Under the pieces are notes generated by a model. The model worked only from the letters and a program-made list of their open reading frames with translations. It did not search any database and had not been told where the DNA came from. Positions 17,408 through 26,902 of a stretch of DNA of 64,000 bases are shown here, one piece after another (position 1 is the stretch's first letter; each line of letters begins with the position of its first letter). Source of the stretch: Gottschalkiaceae bacterium SANA (GTDB taxonomy: Bacteria > Bacillota > Clostridia > Tissierellales > GPF-1); NCBI GenBank assembly GCA_036323355.1, contig AP028876.1, positions 3,410,001-3,474,000 of the forward strand. The letters run 5' to 3'. Both the position numbers and the translations under genes were made by a program.

Positions 17408-17506
17408 GTATCACGAAAGGCTATGATTTTAAATTAACAATGTATGTTAGACTGTTCACGAGAGATTGTTAAATGTGTCACAATGATGAATGGAGGAGTG
17501 AGTACC

Positions 17507-18208
17507 ATGCCTGAAAACACACAAGCTACGGACACCTCTTCTACGGGTTCAATTCGTCGTTCTTCAACGCGACGACCTCGGAAGAAGAAGAAAAACATGA
17601 TTCCTTTTGGAGTCGGTCTATTTGTCCTTATCGTTTTGATCGGTATTTTTCTCGGTCAAAGAAATGCAACGGTTGGACTATTTTGGATCTTTGGTATCGG
17701 TTTCGGTTTTACCCTGCAAAAAGCACGTTTTTGTTTTACCGCATCTATGCGTGATCCTTACCTAACTGGAGGAACTTCTTTATCACGTGCTGTTATTATT
17801 GCTTTCGCCTTAACAACGATCGGATTTGCAGCCATCAAATATGGCGCCTTTGTAAAAGGATTGCCAATTCCAGGCATGAGCTACGTTGTTCCTGTCAGCT
17901 TTGCAACCGTAATCGGTGCTTTTCTATTTGGCATCGGCATGGTTATCGCCGGTGGTTGTGCATCAGGTACCTTGATGCGAAATGGTGAAGGTTTTATGAT
18001 GCAATGGTTAGTCTTGGTATTCTTTATTGCGGGTTCCCTTTGGGGCGCTCATGACTTTGGCTGGTGGAAAGAAGTTTTCATCTCTAAAGGACCTTCTGTA
18101 TTCCTTCCGGATGTATTCGGATGGTTTGGTGCAGTAGCGATCCAACTCTTGGTTCTTGCGGGATTATTTATTTACGCAACAATCTACGAGCAGAAAAAAG
18201 CCGCATAA
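17507..18208 (+). CDS. YeeE/YedE-family sulfur transporter, N-terminal half
   Basis: About 233 residues from the ATG at 17507, which follows GGAGGAG. A basic Ser/Arg/Lys-rich N-tail precedes six or so hydrophobic helices. The motifs QKARFCFTASMRDPYLTGG and IAGGCASGTLMRNGEG match the first half of YeeE/YedE (PF04143) proteins, such as the thiosulfate channel TsuA, whose conserved Cys residues relay sulfur through the membrane. A full family member carries a second half with a GARIAxGCN motif; here that half is encoded separately at 18846, with two TusA genes between. The two products probably form one heteromeric channel. A selenium role, known for some YedE proteins, is an alternative. Confidence 0.88.
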   Translation: MPENTQATDTSSTGSIRRSSTRRPRKKKKNMIPFGVGLFVLIVLIGIFLGQRNATVGLFWIFGIGFGFTLQKARFCFTASMRDPYLTGGTSLSRAVIIAFALTTIGFAAIKYGAFVKGLPIPGMSYVVPVSFATVIGAFLFGIGMVIAGGCASGTLMRNGEGFMMQWLVLVFFIAGSLWGAHDFGWWKEVFISKGPSVFLPDVFGWFGAVAIQLLVLAGLFIYATIYEQKKAA

Positions 18209-18278
18209 AACAGCTTCAATAAACAAAAACGGTTAATTATATTCGAAAAAAAATTAAAAAAATTTGGAGGAAATTAAA

Positions 18279-18509
18279 ATGGCAAAAGAAATCATCATCG
18301 ACTCTCTAGGCGAAGCATGCCCAGTACCTTTGGTAAAAGCACAAAACGCATTGAAAGAAATGGAAATCGGTGACGTACTGGTTCTTCAAATCGATCATAG
18401 CTGTGCCATGAAAAATGTTCCCGAGTGGGCCCGCAAAGACGGACACAACGTTGAAATCGAAGAAGTTGACGACGGCGAGTGGGAAGTAATCATCGAGAAA
18501 GCGAAATAA
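18279..18509 (+). CDS. TusA-family sulfur carrier, copy 1
   Basis: 76 residues from the ATG at 18279, with GGAGG 8 bases upstream. It carries LGEACPVPLVKAQ, where the Cys of CPxP is the persulfide site, and a second conserved-looking Cys in DHSCAM. The acidic C-terminus (EEVDDGEW) is typical of the family. The encoded protein is identical to that of copy 2 at 18591. TusA proteins take sulfur from the YeeE/YedE channel or from desulfurases and hand it on. Placed between the two transporter halves, it is likely to be the cytoplasmic acceptor. Confidence 0.93.
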   Translation: MAKEIIIDSLGEACPVPLVKAQNALKEMEIGDVLVLQIDHSCAMKNVPEWARKDGHNVEIEEVDDGEWEVIIEKAK

Positions 18510-18590
18510 GCGAACCATATAAGAAGAATAATTCAAATGAATCCACAATCCTATAGCAAAAAAAGATAAAAATCTGAGGAGGAAACAAAA

Positions 18591-18821
18591 ATGGCAAAAG
18601 AAATCATCATCGACTCTCTAGGCGAAGCATGCCCGGTACCTTTGGTAAAAGCACAAAACGCATTGAAAGAAATGGAAATCGGTGACGTACTGGTTCTTCA
18701 AATCGATCATAGCTGCGCAATGAAAAATGTTCCCGAGTGGGCCCGCAAAGACGGACACAACGTTGAAATCGAAGAAGTTGACGACGGCGAGTGGGAAGTT
18801 ATTATCGAGAAAGCAAAATAG
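18591..18821 (+). CDS. TusA-family sulfur carrier, copy 2
   Basis: 76 residues, identical in sequence to copy 1, with the same CPVP persulfide motif and the DHSCAM Cys. Its own ribosome-binding site (GAGGAGG) lies upstream of the ATG, so it is expressed independently of copy 1 at the translational level. Two copies within one transcript would raise the dose of the carrier. It is followed after 24 bases by the second half of the transporter. Confidence 0.93.
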   Translation: MAKEIIIDSLGEACPVPLVKAQNALKEMEIGDVLVLQIDHSCAMKNVPEWARKDGHNVEIEEVDDGEWEVIIEKAK

Positions 18822-18845
18822 ACCTGTACTGGACGGAGGGATATC

Positions 18846-19403
18846 ATGGCGGGAGAACAAAAATTCTTCGATCGCGTTAAACAAAACCAATTCTACAAGA
18901 AATGGTTTAAAAGCGCCTTCACATATGTAACTGGCGCAGTCCTTCTATCGGTTCTTCAAATTGCAACCCTTGCATCGACGGGAAACCCATGGGGCGTTTC
19001 TGGCGTATTTGCAAACTGGGGTGCGTGGATCTATGAAGCATTCGGTGGAAGTGTAGACAAATGGTACTATTTCAGCAGCGAAGGCGCGCAAAACGTGCTC
19101 AATGCAGGAATACTGAACCATCCCGGTTCTTGGAGAAACATCGGAATCATCTTCGGTGCTCTTCTAGCAACCTTAATGGCATCTCAATTCAAAATCAAAA
19201 AAATCAAGAATAAAAAGCAAATCGTTGCAGCAATCTTAGGCGGACTATTGATGGGTTACGGTGCTCGAATTGCTTATGGCTGTAACATTGGTGCATTGTA
19301 TAGCGGCATTGCTTCCCTATCGCTTTCTGGTTGGGTCTTCTTGGTTGGCATCTTTAGTGGTGCAGTTGTTGGAAGTAAATTACTCGTTAAATACTTCATG
19401 TAA
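18846..19403 (+). CDS. YeeE/YedE-family sulfur transporter, C-terminal half
   Basis: 185 residues with GGAGGG before the start. Four or five hydrophobic helices and the family's C-terminal signature GYGARIAYGCNIGALYSGIA followed by LSGWVF, with the Cys of GCN expected to take part in sulfur relay. An N-terminal amphipathic stretch precedes the first helix. It lacks the RFCF motif, which is in the partner encoded at 17507. Together the two supply all motifs of a full-length YeeE/YedE protein. It lies between TusA copy 2 and the flavoprotein gene in one transcript. Confidence 0.87.
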   Translation: MAGEQKFFDRVKQNQFYKKWFKSAFTYVTGAVLLSVLQIATLASTGNPWGVSGVFANWGAWIYEAFGGSVDKWYYFSSEGAQNVLNAGILNHPGSWRNIGIIFGALLATLMASQFKIKKIKNKKQIVAAILGGLLMGYGARIAYGCNIGALYSGIASLSLSGWVFLVGIFSGAVVGSKLLVKYFM

Positions 19404-19421
19404 GTACAGGGGGAAAGAAAA

Positions 19422-20657
19422 ATGGCAAGAGAAAAAAAAGTTGAAAATTATGATGTAGTCATCATCGGTGGCGGTCCTGCAGGTTTGACTGCGGCGATTT
19501 ACGCTGGACGCGCTCGATTAAAAACAATCTTAATTGAGAAAGCCTTGATCGGTGGATTGGCTACTTACACAAATGAAATTGCAAACTATCCCGGATTTCC
19601 AGATGCGCCTAAAGGCGAAGCCATCACCAACTTGATGAAGGAACAAGCCAAAAAAATGGGCGTAGACTTCAAATTGACTGCTGTAAAAAGCGTTGAATTA
19701 GAAGGCGAAGAAAAAGTTGTTGAAACTTTCCGCAACAAGTATCTAGCGAAAACCGTCATCCTTGCAACGGGTGGACGTAACCGTGTAACGGGTGGAAAAA
19801 ACGAAGAGAAATACTTGTTTGACAAGGGAATTTCTTTCTGTGCAACCTGTGATGCAGCTGCAAACACAGACAAGCACGTTGTTGTAATCGGCTCTGGCGA
19901 TGCTGCCATTGAAGAAGGCATGTTCCTGACTAAATTTGCAAGCAAAGTTACCGTTTCTGTTATGCATGACGAAGGCAAAATGGATTGTAATGAAATTGCA
20001 AAAGAAGCAGCAATGGCCAACGACAAAATGGAATTTGTTTGGAATACTGTAGTTGACAGCTTTGAAGGTTCTGAAGAGTATTTGGAAACTGTTGTAATGA
20101 AAAACGTAAAAACTGGTGAATTGATGCCAATTGATTGCGACAACTGTTTCGAGTTCATCGGATACATCCCGAACACAGAACTATTCGAAGGCCAAATTGA
20201 CATGACTGGACGCAAGTACATCATGACAAACGACAAAATGGAAACTAGCATGCCTGGTGTATTCGCAGTCGGTGATGTTCGCGAAAAATGGTTGAAGCAA
20301 ATTGCAACTGCAGTTGGTGACGGTGCGATTGCCGGTATGGCCGCTGAGAGCTACATTGCTGAAACTGAAACTTTCGAAGAGCATATCATGCAATCTGCAA
20401 AACCTGGTTTGATCTACGTTTACAATGCAATTGACGCTGACAGCCGTACATTCCTTCAAACGATTGAAAAAATCGAAGGAGATGCTGCTGGTGCAATCGC
20501 AGTAAACCGTATTGACGTTTATAAGTCAACTGGCCTTGCTGATCGTTTGAACATTACATCTTTCCCTGCTGTTGTTACAACAGAGGGCGGAAAAATCGCA
20601 AAAACTTTGACAGAAGATCTTACTGAAGCTTCTATCAAAGCAGCACTGAACCTATAA
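19422..20657 (+). CDS. Thioredoxin-reductase-like flavoprotein with a C-terminal redox-dead thioredoxin-like domain
   Basis: 411 residues. Residues 10-320 form a class II FAD/NAD(P)H oxidoreductase: FAD motif IIGGGPAGLTAA, redox pair CATC at 140-143, NADPH motif VIGSGDAAIEEG and the second FAD motif GVFAVGDVR. Residues about 325-411 look like a thioredoxin fold with a cis-proline segment ITSFP, but where CxxC would be there is DADSR, so no redox Cys. It is the last gene of the sulfur operon, followed by a terminator. A plausible role is reduction of persulfide on TusA or of the transporter cysteines, with the tail as a docking domain. Ordinary thioredoxin reductase activity cannot be excluded. 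Confidence 0.88.
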   Translation: MAREKKVENYDVVIIGGGPAGLTAAIYAGRARLKTILIEKALIGGLATYTNEIANYPGFPDAPKGEAITNLMKEQAKKMGVDFKLTAVKSVELEGEEKVVETFRNKYLAKTVILATGGRNRVTGGKNEEKYLFDKGISFCATCDAAANTDKHVVVIGSGDAAIEEGMFLTKFASKVTVSVMHDEGKMDCNEIAKEAAMANDKMEFVWNTVVDSFEGSEEYLETVVMKNVKTGELMPIDCDNCFEFIGYIPNTELFEGQIDMTGRKYIMTNDKMETSMPGVFAVGDVREKWLKQIATAVGDGAIAGMAAESYIAETETFEEHIMQSAKPGLIYVYNAIDADSRTFLQTIEKIEGDAAGAIAVNRIDVYKSTGLADRLNITSFPAVVTTEGGKIAKTLTEDLTEASIKAALNL

Positions 20658-20664
20658 AATAAGC

Positions 20665-20698
20665 AAGAGCCTATCCGATTCGGATAGGCTCTTTTTTT
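20665..20698 (+). terminator. Strong intrinsic terminator of the sulfur operon
   Basis: AGAGCCTATCCGA pairs perfectly with TCGGATAGGCTCT, followed by seven Ts. It sits 8 bases after the flavoprotein stop codon and before the converging lpdA gene. Confidence 0.9.
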
Positions 20699-20715
20699 GT
20701 TTCTCTAGTATATTC

Positions 20716-22110
20716 TTATTTTCTTTTTTGTGCCGGAGCAATATGAATCGCTTGACCCAACAAACCGCCTGCCGCTTCATGCACGGCTTCCGACAGAGTC
20801 GGATGGGCATGAACCGTATGGAATACATCTAAAGCTGTCAACTCGTTTTGAATAGCCAGGGTTGCTTCGTGAATCAGATCGGAAGCATGAGGGCCAAGGA
20901 TCTGCGCCCCAAGCAATTTTCCCTCATCATTGGCTATCCATTTAACAAAGCCCTCGCTTTCCCCAAGGCTTACAGCCTTGCCGTTAGCGGCAAAAGAAAA
21001 TTTACTTGTTTGGCACACCTGGCCAGATCGTTTGCAAGCGGACTCAGTCATCCCCACAGAAGAAACCTCCGGCAGAGTGAATACACAACTTGGAACAAGC
21101 CCTTCCTTAGGTTCTTGCTGCAGTAAAGCATGTTCAACAGCCGCTACCGCTTGATGAGACGCAGAATGAGCCAAGAGGCAAATTCCGTTGCAATCTCCTA
21201 TGGCATAGATTCCGGTTTGATTGGTCTGATAAAAGGAATTCACTAAAATCCCGTTGTCTTCAAACTGAATCTGAGCTTGCGTCAAAGCTTCCTCATCAAA
21301 GGATGGAAGGCGCCCTGTCGCCATTAAGACACGATCAGCCTGCCATTCCACTGGTCCTTTAACACCTTGAGCCACAACTTTCAAGTTTCCATCCACTGCT
21401 TCAATAAACTTTACCTCTGTCTTTAAAGCAAATTCGATCCCTTTTTTCTTGAGGATCAGTTGCATCCGTTTAGATACATCCTTATCCAAATGAGCGAGGA
21501 TTTGATCGCCGAATTCCACGACCGTAACCTTGGTTCCCAAGGTTGAAAAGATACTTGCAAACTCCATACCTACAACACCGCCACCGATAACAAGCAAGCG
21601 CTCTGGTTGGCTCTCAATAGATAATAGGTCACGACTCGTCATGACACCAGATAAGTCTGCTCCCGGTACTTGCAAGCTCCTTGGTTTCGACCCAGTTGCC
21701 ATGAAGACAAAATCGGCTTCGCGTACAACATCAATTCCCTCACCAAGAACCCGAACCCTTTTCCCTGAAAGAATCGTTGCCTCACCAACAAGATGTTCAA
21801 TCTTATTGGCTTTAATCAATTGCTCGATCCCGGATACCAACTGAGCGACAACTTGATCCTTTCGCAATTTAATCTTTGGAAAATCGGGTTTTGACAATTC
21901 CGCCATAACCCCATATTCCTCCGCATGTTGAACCAGAGAAAACACCTCGGCGCTTCGCACCCAAGCCTTGGTTGGGATACAACCTACATTTAAACAGGTC
22001 CCCCCAATCCATTCTTTTTCAATCAAAGTTACCGTTGCACCCAATTGCGCTGCCCGAATCGCTGCGGCATAACCCGCAGGTCCTGCTCCTACTACGATTA
22101 CACTAGCCAT
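20716..22110 (-). CDS. lpdA: Dihydrolipoyl dehydrogenase (L protein of glycine cleavage)
   Basis: 464 residues of the class I pyridine nucleotide-disulfide family: FAD motif [12 protein letters not shown], redox disulfide in [16 protein letters not shown] motif [12 protein letters not shown] and the C-terminal catalytic HAHPTLSE. It reoxidises dihydrolipoamide on GcvH and passes electrons to NAD. It overlaps gcvPB by 8 bases and ends the glycine cleavage operon, which shows that this copy serves glycine cleavage rather than pyruvate dehydrogenase. It lacks an N-terminal lipoyl domain. Confidence 0.95.
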   Translation of the reverse strand: MASVIVVGAGPAGYAAAIRAAQLGATVTLIEKEWIGGTCLNVGCIPTKAWVRSAEVFSLVQHAEEYGVMAELSKPDFPKIKLRKDQVVAQLVSGIEQLIKANKIEHLVGEATILSGKRVRVLGEGIDVVREADFVFMATGSKPRSLQVPGADLSGVMTSRDLLSIESQPERLLVIGGGVVGMEFASIFSTLGTKVTVVEFGDQILAHLDKDVSKRMQLILKKKGIEFALKTEVKFIEAVDGNLKVVAQGVKGPVEWQADRVLMATGRLPSFDEEALTQAQIQFEDNGILVNSFYQTNQTGIYAIGDCNGICLLAHSASHQAVAAVEHALLQQEPKEGLVPSCVFTLPEVSSVGMTESACKRSGQVCQTSKFSFAANGKAVSLGESEGFVKWIANDEGKLLGAQILGPHASDLIHEATLAIQNELTALDVFHTVHAHPTLSEAVHEAAGGLLGQAIHIAPAQKRK

Positions 22111-23575
22111 TTACGGCCTCCTTGGTCCAACGAAGCACTGGCTTTCTGGCTGCCCGAACCTCGTCAACTCGTCGAATAATGGTCTTCGTTGGCGCATTTT
22201 TCAATAATTCTGGAGATTGAACCGCCTCTTTTGCAATCTCAATCATGGCATCGCAAAAGGCATCCAGAGTCTCTAGGCTTTCCGTCTCTGTCGGTTCAAT
22301 CATGATGGCATTATGAACAATCAATGGGAAGTAAATTGTAGGCGGATGGTAGCCATGATCCAAAAGACGTTTGGCCACATCGAGAGTTGTCACCTCGATC
22401 TCTGATACGTTTTTCAATCCATCCAAAACGAATTCATGCTTACAGATTGTATCAAATGGCAAGACATAGTCTTCCTTCAATCGTTCTTGCATATAATTCG
22501 CATTCAAAACCGCCATCTCGCTAGCTGTTCTCAAACCTTGGGCACCCATGGTTAAAATATAGGTATAAGCTCGCACAAGCACACCAAAATTTCCATAGAA
22601 ACCTTTCATTTTTCCAATAGACAAAGGCCGATCGTATTCAAAATGATATCGGTCTTCTTCCTTCACAATGACCGGTTTTGGCAAAAAATCCGCCACTCGC
22701 TGCTTGACACCAACGGGACCCGCACCGGGACCGCCACCACCATGAGGGGTAGACATTGTCTTGTGTAGGTTTAAGTGTACAATATCAAATCCCATATCTC
22801 CAGGTCGACTTTTTCCCATGACTGCATTCAAATTGGCGCCATCATAATACAACAATCCGCCAGCCTCATGGATCAAGGCTGCAATCTCTTCAATGTTTTT
22901 CTCAAACAAACCCAAAGTGCTAGGATTGGTTAACATCAAACCTGCAATTTCATCACTCATCACAGCCTTCAAGGCTTCCACATCCACACCGCCAGTTTCA
23001 TCTGATGGGACTTCAACAATTTCAAATCCAACCATGGCCGCTGTTGCCGGGTTGGTTCCGTGGGCCGTATCAGGCACGATAATCTTGGTTCTTTTTTTAT
23101 CATTTCGTGCATCATGGTAAGCCTTGACCATCATAATTCCTGTCAATTCGCCGTGCGCACCCGCTGCTGGTTGCAAGGAGACCGCATCCATCCCTGTAAT
23201 TTCTGCCAGTTTCAGCTCCAAATCATATAACAAAGCCATAGCACCCTGGGCGCTTGATTCCGGCTGTAAGGGGTGAATACACGTGAATCCAGGCAATCCG
23301 GCAATCTCATCATTAATTTTAGGATTATATTTCATGGTACAAGAACCCAATGGGTAAAATCCCGTGTCTACGCCAAAGTTCTTGTTTGAAAGATTGGTGT
23401 AATGACGAACCACTTGATTCTCCGCTACCTCGGGCAATTCTGCCTTCTCTTGACGTTGCAAATCTATAGGAAAAAGATCGGCCACTTCGAATCCAGTAAA
23501 ATCATCTGTCGGCAGACGATATCCTTTTCTTCCAGGCTTCGATATTTCAAAAATTAATTGATCATATTGAATCAT
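22103..23575 (-). CDS. gcvPB: Glycine dehydrogenase (decarboxylating) subunit 2
   Basis: 490 residues, the C-terminal half of P protein as found in Gram-positive bacteria and archaea. The PLP-lysine segment is [18 protein letters not shown], and [10 protein letters not shown] and [11 protein letters not shown] are further family marks. With GcvPA it decarboxylates glycine and transfers aminomethyl to the lipoyl arm of GcvH. It overlaps gcvPA by 4 bases, so subunits are translationally coupled. Confidence 0.96.
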   Translation of the reverse strand: MIQYDQLIFEISKPGRKGYRLPTDDFTGFEVADLFPIDLQRQEKAELPEVAENQVVRHYTNLSNKNFGVDTGFYPLGSCTMKYNPKINDEIAGLPGFTCIHPLQPESSAQGAMALLYDLELKLAEITGMDAVSLQPAAGAHGELTGIMMVKAYHDARNDKKRTKIIVPDTAHGTNPATAAMVGFEIVEVPSDETGGVDVEALKAVMSDEIAGLMLTNPSTLGLFEKNIEEIAALIHEAGGLLYYDGANLNAVMGKSRPGDMGFDIVHLNLHKTMSTPHGGGGPGAGPVGVKQRVADFLPKPVIVKEEDRYHFEYDRPLSIGKMKGFYGNFGVLVRAYTYILTMGAQGLRTASEMAVLNANYMQERLKEDYVLPFDTICKHEFVLDGLKNVSEIEVTTLDVAKRLLDHGYHPPTIYFPLIVHNAIMIEPTETESLETLDAFCDAMIEIAKEAVQSPELLKNAPTKTIIRRVDEVRAARKPVLRWTKEAVNG

Positions 23576-24906
23576 AGGATCGCCTCCATCACTCGAACCA
23601 GATGATCCATTTCATCTTTGGTTCTTTTCTCTGTCGCACAAAGAATCATTTGATTCTCCCTGTCGCCGGTCAAAGCATAACCACCTATCAAGCCATTTTC
23701 CAATAGCAATTGATTCACTTCTTTTGCCGATTTCGGCAATTCAACCACAAACTCACGGAAGAACGGCTGATCATTAACCGCTTTCACCTTGCCTGTTGCA
23801 AGCAATTGTTTTCTGAGATAAGCGGCACGCTTGGCCGATTGTCCTGCAACTTCCACCAAACCCTCTTTGCCCATAGTCGCCATATAGATGGTCGCAATCA
23901 AGGCATTAATGGCTTGATTGGAACAAATATTTGACGTCGCTTTTCCTCGACGAATATGTTGCTCCCGCGCTTGCAAGGTCAAAGTAAAGGCTCGTTTCCC
24001 GTCTAAATCAACGGTTTCGCCCACAATTCGACCAGGAAGTTTTCGCATCAATTTCTTGGTTACGCCAATAAATCCAAGATGTGGCCCACCAAAGCTAATC
24101 GTATTTCCCAAAGGCTGTCCCTCGCCAATGGCAATATCCGCCCCCCAATCGGCCGGCGTTTTCAAGATCGCTAAGGAAATTGGATCCTGCATCATGATGA
24201 AATGTGCCTTTTGCTTGTGGACAGCCTCGGAAACACCTTCAAGATTTTCCACGACACCATAGAAGTTTGGTGATTGAATCAATACCGCAACCGCTTCAGC
24301 ATCCAATATTTCATTCATGGCTTTCAGATCGGTGTGTCCGTCTTTTTCAGGAATTTCAACAACTTCAATAGAACGAAATCGCATATAGGTTTTAACGACT
24401 TCCTTCACTTCTGGATTGAGTGTTGCAGAAATCAAAATCTTGCTTCCTTTATTGATTCCGGCTGACATCATGGCCGCTTCTGCAGCAGCGGATGGTCCAT
24501 CGTATAGCGACGCATTGGATACAGCCATTCCCGTCAATTGGCAAATCATTGTTTGAAATTCAAAGATTACCTGCAAGGTTCCCTGACTGATTTCCGGCTG
24601 ATAGGGTGTATAGGAAGTTAAATACTCACTACGCTGTACCAGGGGTGAAATAATTGCAGGGACTGTATGGTCATAGGCACCCGCTCCCAAAAAACAGGGT
24701 GTGCCGTAACCTGAAAGATTCTGATCGGCTAACTTATGCATCATTTTACGAATTTCAATTTCTGATTTTGGAGCACCAATAGACAATAACTCAGTAAGAC
24801 GAAGAGCTTGGGGAATGTCAGAAAACAATTGATCGACATCAGAAATCCCGAGTCGATCAAGCATTACCCGAACATCCTCATCGGTATTCGGAATATATGG
24901 AAACAT
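23572..24906 (-). CDS. gcvPA: Glycine dehydrogenase (decarboxylating) subunit 1
   Basis: 444 residues, the N-terminal half of P protein, opening with [16 protein letters not shown] as is typical of the family, and containing [29 protein letters not shown] and GPHLGFIGV. It lacks the PLP lysine, which lies in subunit 2. It is one base after gcvH in the same transcript and couples to gcvPB by overlap. Confidence 0.96.
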   Translation of the reverse strand: MFPYIPNTDEDVRVMLDRLGISDVDQLFSDIPQALRLTELLSIGAPKSEIEIRKMMHKLADQNLSGYGTPCFLGAGAYDHTVPAIISPLVQRSEYLTSYTPYQPEISQGTLQVIFEFQTMICQLTGMAVSNASLYDGPSAAAEAAMMSAGINKGSKILISATLNPEVKEVVKTYMRFRSIEVVEIPEKDGHTDLKAMNEILDAEAVAVLIQSPNFYGVVENLEGVSEAVHKQKAHFIMMQDPISLAILKTPADWGADIAIGEGQPLGNTISFGGPHLGFIGVTKKLMRKLPGRIVGETVDLDGKRAFTLTLQAREQHIRRGKATSNICSNQAINALIATIYMATMGKEGLVEVAGQSAKRAAYLRKQLLATGKVKAVNDQPFFREFVVELPKSAKEVNQLLLENGLIGGYALTGDRENQMILCATEKRTKDEMDHLVRVMEAIL

Positions 24907-24907
24907 T

Positions 24908-25297
24908 TTACTCCTCCTCAGCCTCAGCTAAAAACTCTTCATATGCAACTGCATTCATCAAATCTTTTAATTGACTCTCATCCGCCATTTCCACGCATGC
25001 AATCCAATTTTTATAGGGGTCTTCATTCACTGCTTCTGGTTCCTCTTCCAAGGCTTCATTGACTTCAACCACTTTTCCTGTTAAAGGTAAGAAAATATCA
25101 TTTGCCGCTTTTACCGATTCAATCGCACAAAGTGTATCTTCTTGTTCAAATTCCTCATCAATTTCCGGCAGTTCTACGTAAACAATATCTCCCATAGCCT
25201 CTTGAGCAAAGTCAGAAATTCCAATATACGCTTTGTTACCCTCAACGCGAACCCATTCATGATCCTTTGTGTACAATAATCCTTTTGCAACTTTCAT
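24908..25297 (-). CDS. gcvH: Glycine cleavage system H protein
   Basis: 129 residues. The lipoylation site is Lys 63 within CAIESVKAAND, and the start MKVAKGLLYTKDHEWV and the later NEDPYKNWI match the family. The lipoyl arm carries aminomethyl between P, T and L proteins. The lipoate comes from LipA or LplA, both encoded at 41-43 kb in this window. It has a GGAGGAG site and lies between gcvT and gcvPA. Confidence 0.97.
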   Translation of the reverse strand: MKVAKGLLYTKDHEWVRVEGNKAYIGISDFAQEAMGDIVYVELPEIDEEFEQEDTLCAIESVKAANDIFLPLTGKVVEVNEALEEEPEAVNEDPYKNWIACVEMADESQLKDLMNAVAYEEFLAEAEEE

Positions 25298-25319
25298 TTG
25301 TTCTCCTCCTAAAATTTAT

Positions 25320-26426
25320 CTATTTTTTATAGTTTTTACGATAAAATCGTTTGCTTACAACCCTTGCAGGCAATTGCTTCTTACGAACTTTAATCTCAAA
25401 TTCAGATCCCATTTCCGTATAAGCCATTTCCACAATGGCAAATCCAATGCTCTTGCCCAAAGTTGGCGATTTATATCCAGTTGTTACAAATCCAATCTCT
25501 CGATCTCCATCCATTACAGGATATCCATGACGAGAAATTCCCTTGGCCATTTCAAATCCAACCAATCGACGCGTCAAGCCCTCTTCCTTTTGCTTATTCA
25601 ATGCAGCTTTCCCAATAAAATCATCTTCCGTATCCAATTTTACAAAAAAAGAAAATCCGGCTTCCAAGGGTGTGATGCTATCGTCAAATTCATTGCCGTA
25701 TAAAGGTAAGCACGCTTCAAACCGCAGGGTGTCTCGACAACCCAATCCACAAGGGATCAAGCCTTTCTCTTTGCCCGCTTCTAAAATCAAACGAGCCAGA
25801 TCTGTCGCCTCTTCCGGTTTGCAGTAAATTTCAAATCCGTCTTCGCCGGTATATCCCGTACGAGAGACCAAACACTCTCTTCCTTTGATCGTTACCCCTT
25901 CTTGACAATGGAAAAACGCAATTTTCTTCAAATCAACTTCCGTAAGGGTCTGAAGGATTTCTTCTCCCAATGGACCTTGAATCGCAAGTTGTGCGGTTTG
26001 GTCCGACTGATTCTCCACCTCGATGTCAAACGCTTTGGCTTTTTCCGAGATCCAAGCGAAATCCTTGTCTACATTGCTGGCATTGATCACCAACAAAACA
26101 CGCTCTTGGGCCAAACGATAAACCAATAGGTCATCCACAACACCACCCGACTCGTTACACATCATCCCATATAAAATCTGGGTGTCCGACAAAGTCGATA
26201 CATCATTGGTTACCAGGTATTGCGCAAAAGCCAAAGCCTCTTTCCCCGTTACCAACACCTCTCCCATATGGGAGACATCAAAAAGGCCTGCCTGCTTGCG
26301 TACTGCGTGATGCTCTTGAGAGATTCCGGTGTATTGAATCGGCAAAGCCCATCCAGCGAAATCGACAATCTTTCCGCCCAATTCTTCATGTAGTTCATAG
26401 AGCGGTGTTCGTTTCACATTCTCCAT
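25320..26426 (-). CDS. gcvT: Glycine cleavage system T protein (aminomethyltransferase)
   Basis: About 368 residues from the ATG at 26426, preceded by AAAGGAGAG; the extended frame to 26480 runs into the riboswitch region. Family marks: RTPLYELHEELGGK, GLFDVSHMGEVLV with the catalytic region, YGMMCNESGGVVDDLLVYR and RTGYTGEDGFEIY. It releases ammonia and makes methylene-tetrahydrofolate from the aminomethyl group on GcvH. First gene of gcvT-gcvH-gcvPA-gcvPB-lpdA; its leader carries a tandem glycine riboswitch. Confidence 0.96.
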   Translation of the reverse strand: MENVKRTPLYELHEELGGKIVDFAGWALPIQYTGISQEHHAVRKQAGLFDVSHMGEVLVTGKEALAFAQYLVTNDVSTLSDTQILYGMMCNESGGVVDDLLVYRLAQERVLLVINASNVDKDFAWISEKAKAFDIEVENQSDQTAQLAIQGPLGEEILQTLTEVDLKKIAFFHCQEGVTIKGRECLVSRTGYTGEDGFEIYCKPEEATDLARLILEAGKEKGLIPCGLGCRDTLRFEACLPLYGNEFDDSITPLEAGFSFFVKLDTEDDFIGKAALNKQKEEGLTRRLVGFEMAKGISRHGYPVMDGDREIGFVTTGYKSPTLGKSIGFAIVEMAYTEMGSEFEIKVRKKQLPARVVSKRFYRKNYKK

Positions 26427-26497
26427 TTTCTTACTCTCCTTTTCGGCGTTTTCCCAACAAAAAAAGGAATACGCGCACACTAAAATCGTGCCACTTA

Positions 26498-26665
26498 TTC
26501 CCTGTCTTCTTTACCTGAAAGATCGCGGTCGATCCGCTTGCCCCTTCGGTGCCAAACTGGTCTCTCCAGAGTTCCGTCCCTTAACGCTTCGTGTGCCTGA
26601 AAGTTTCTGAAACGATCGGCTGACGTTTCATTGCTCCTTCGGCTCTCTCCCCCTTCGAGATCTCG
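26498..26665 (-). promoter_or_regulatory. Tandem glycine riboswitch upstream of gcvT
   Basis: On the minus strand two aptamers can be read in order: GGGGGAGAG ... CCGAAGGAGCAA ... AAACTTTCAGGCAC, then GGACGGAACTCTGGAGAG ... CACCGAAGGGGCAAGC ... AATCTTTCAGGTAAA ... GACAGG. These are the conserved core elements of both glycine-binding modules. Such riboswitches usually turn glycine cleavage genes on when glycine is high. I did not find a clear terminator between the second aptamer and gcvT, so control may be at translation. Confidence 0.93.
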
Positions 26666-26830
26666 CATTAACATCATCCGGGTAATATTCTATTCGTCAT
26701 CATTCTACCATCGAACCCTCTTTAGGGCTATAGATTTTCAGGAAAAAAAGAAGATTTTTCTTCTTTTTTTTATAATTGAACCATTTCTTACAAAAACTTA
26801 CTAAAATACGTGTTTCAGAGAAAGTTGAGA

Positions 26831-26859
26831 TTGTTTGACAATTGATTTTAGCTTATAAT
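26831..26859 (+). promoter_or_regulatory. Promoter of the 26903 gene
   Basis: TTGTTT (26831-26836) and TATAAT (26854-26859), spacer 17 bases, 43 bases before the start codon. This is a good sigma-A type promoter with a weak -35. Confidence 0.6.
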
Positions 26860-26902
26860 AAAAGTAATGAGTACAGTCAACCTTGAGAGGAGATGAGCCG
26901 GA

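Larger units (their letters stand above)
18279..18821 (+). repeat. Direct duplication of a TusA gene (18279-18509 and 18591-18821)
   Basis: The two 231-base genes differ at about six silent third positions and in the stop codon (TAA, TAG), yet encode the same 76 residues. The intergenic stretches differ. This is a recent duplication or a pair kept alike by gene conversion. Confidence 0.9.

Noticed and set aside
17444-17506. Longer N-terminus of the first YeeE/YedE protein
   Set aside because: The stretch holds the promoter-proximal leader and the GGAGGAG site used by the ATG at 17507.
26495-26677. 60-residue frame on the minus strand upstream of gcvT
   Set aside because: It lies exactly within the tandem glycine riboswitch and its sequence follows the aptamer cores. 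It is structured RNA, not protein.
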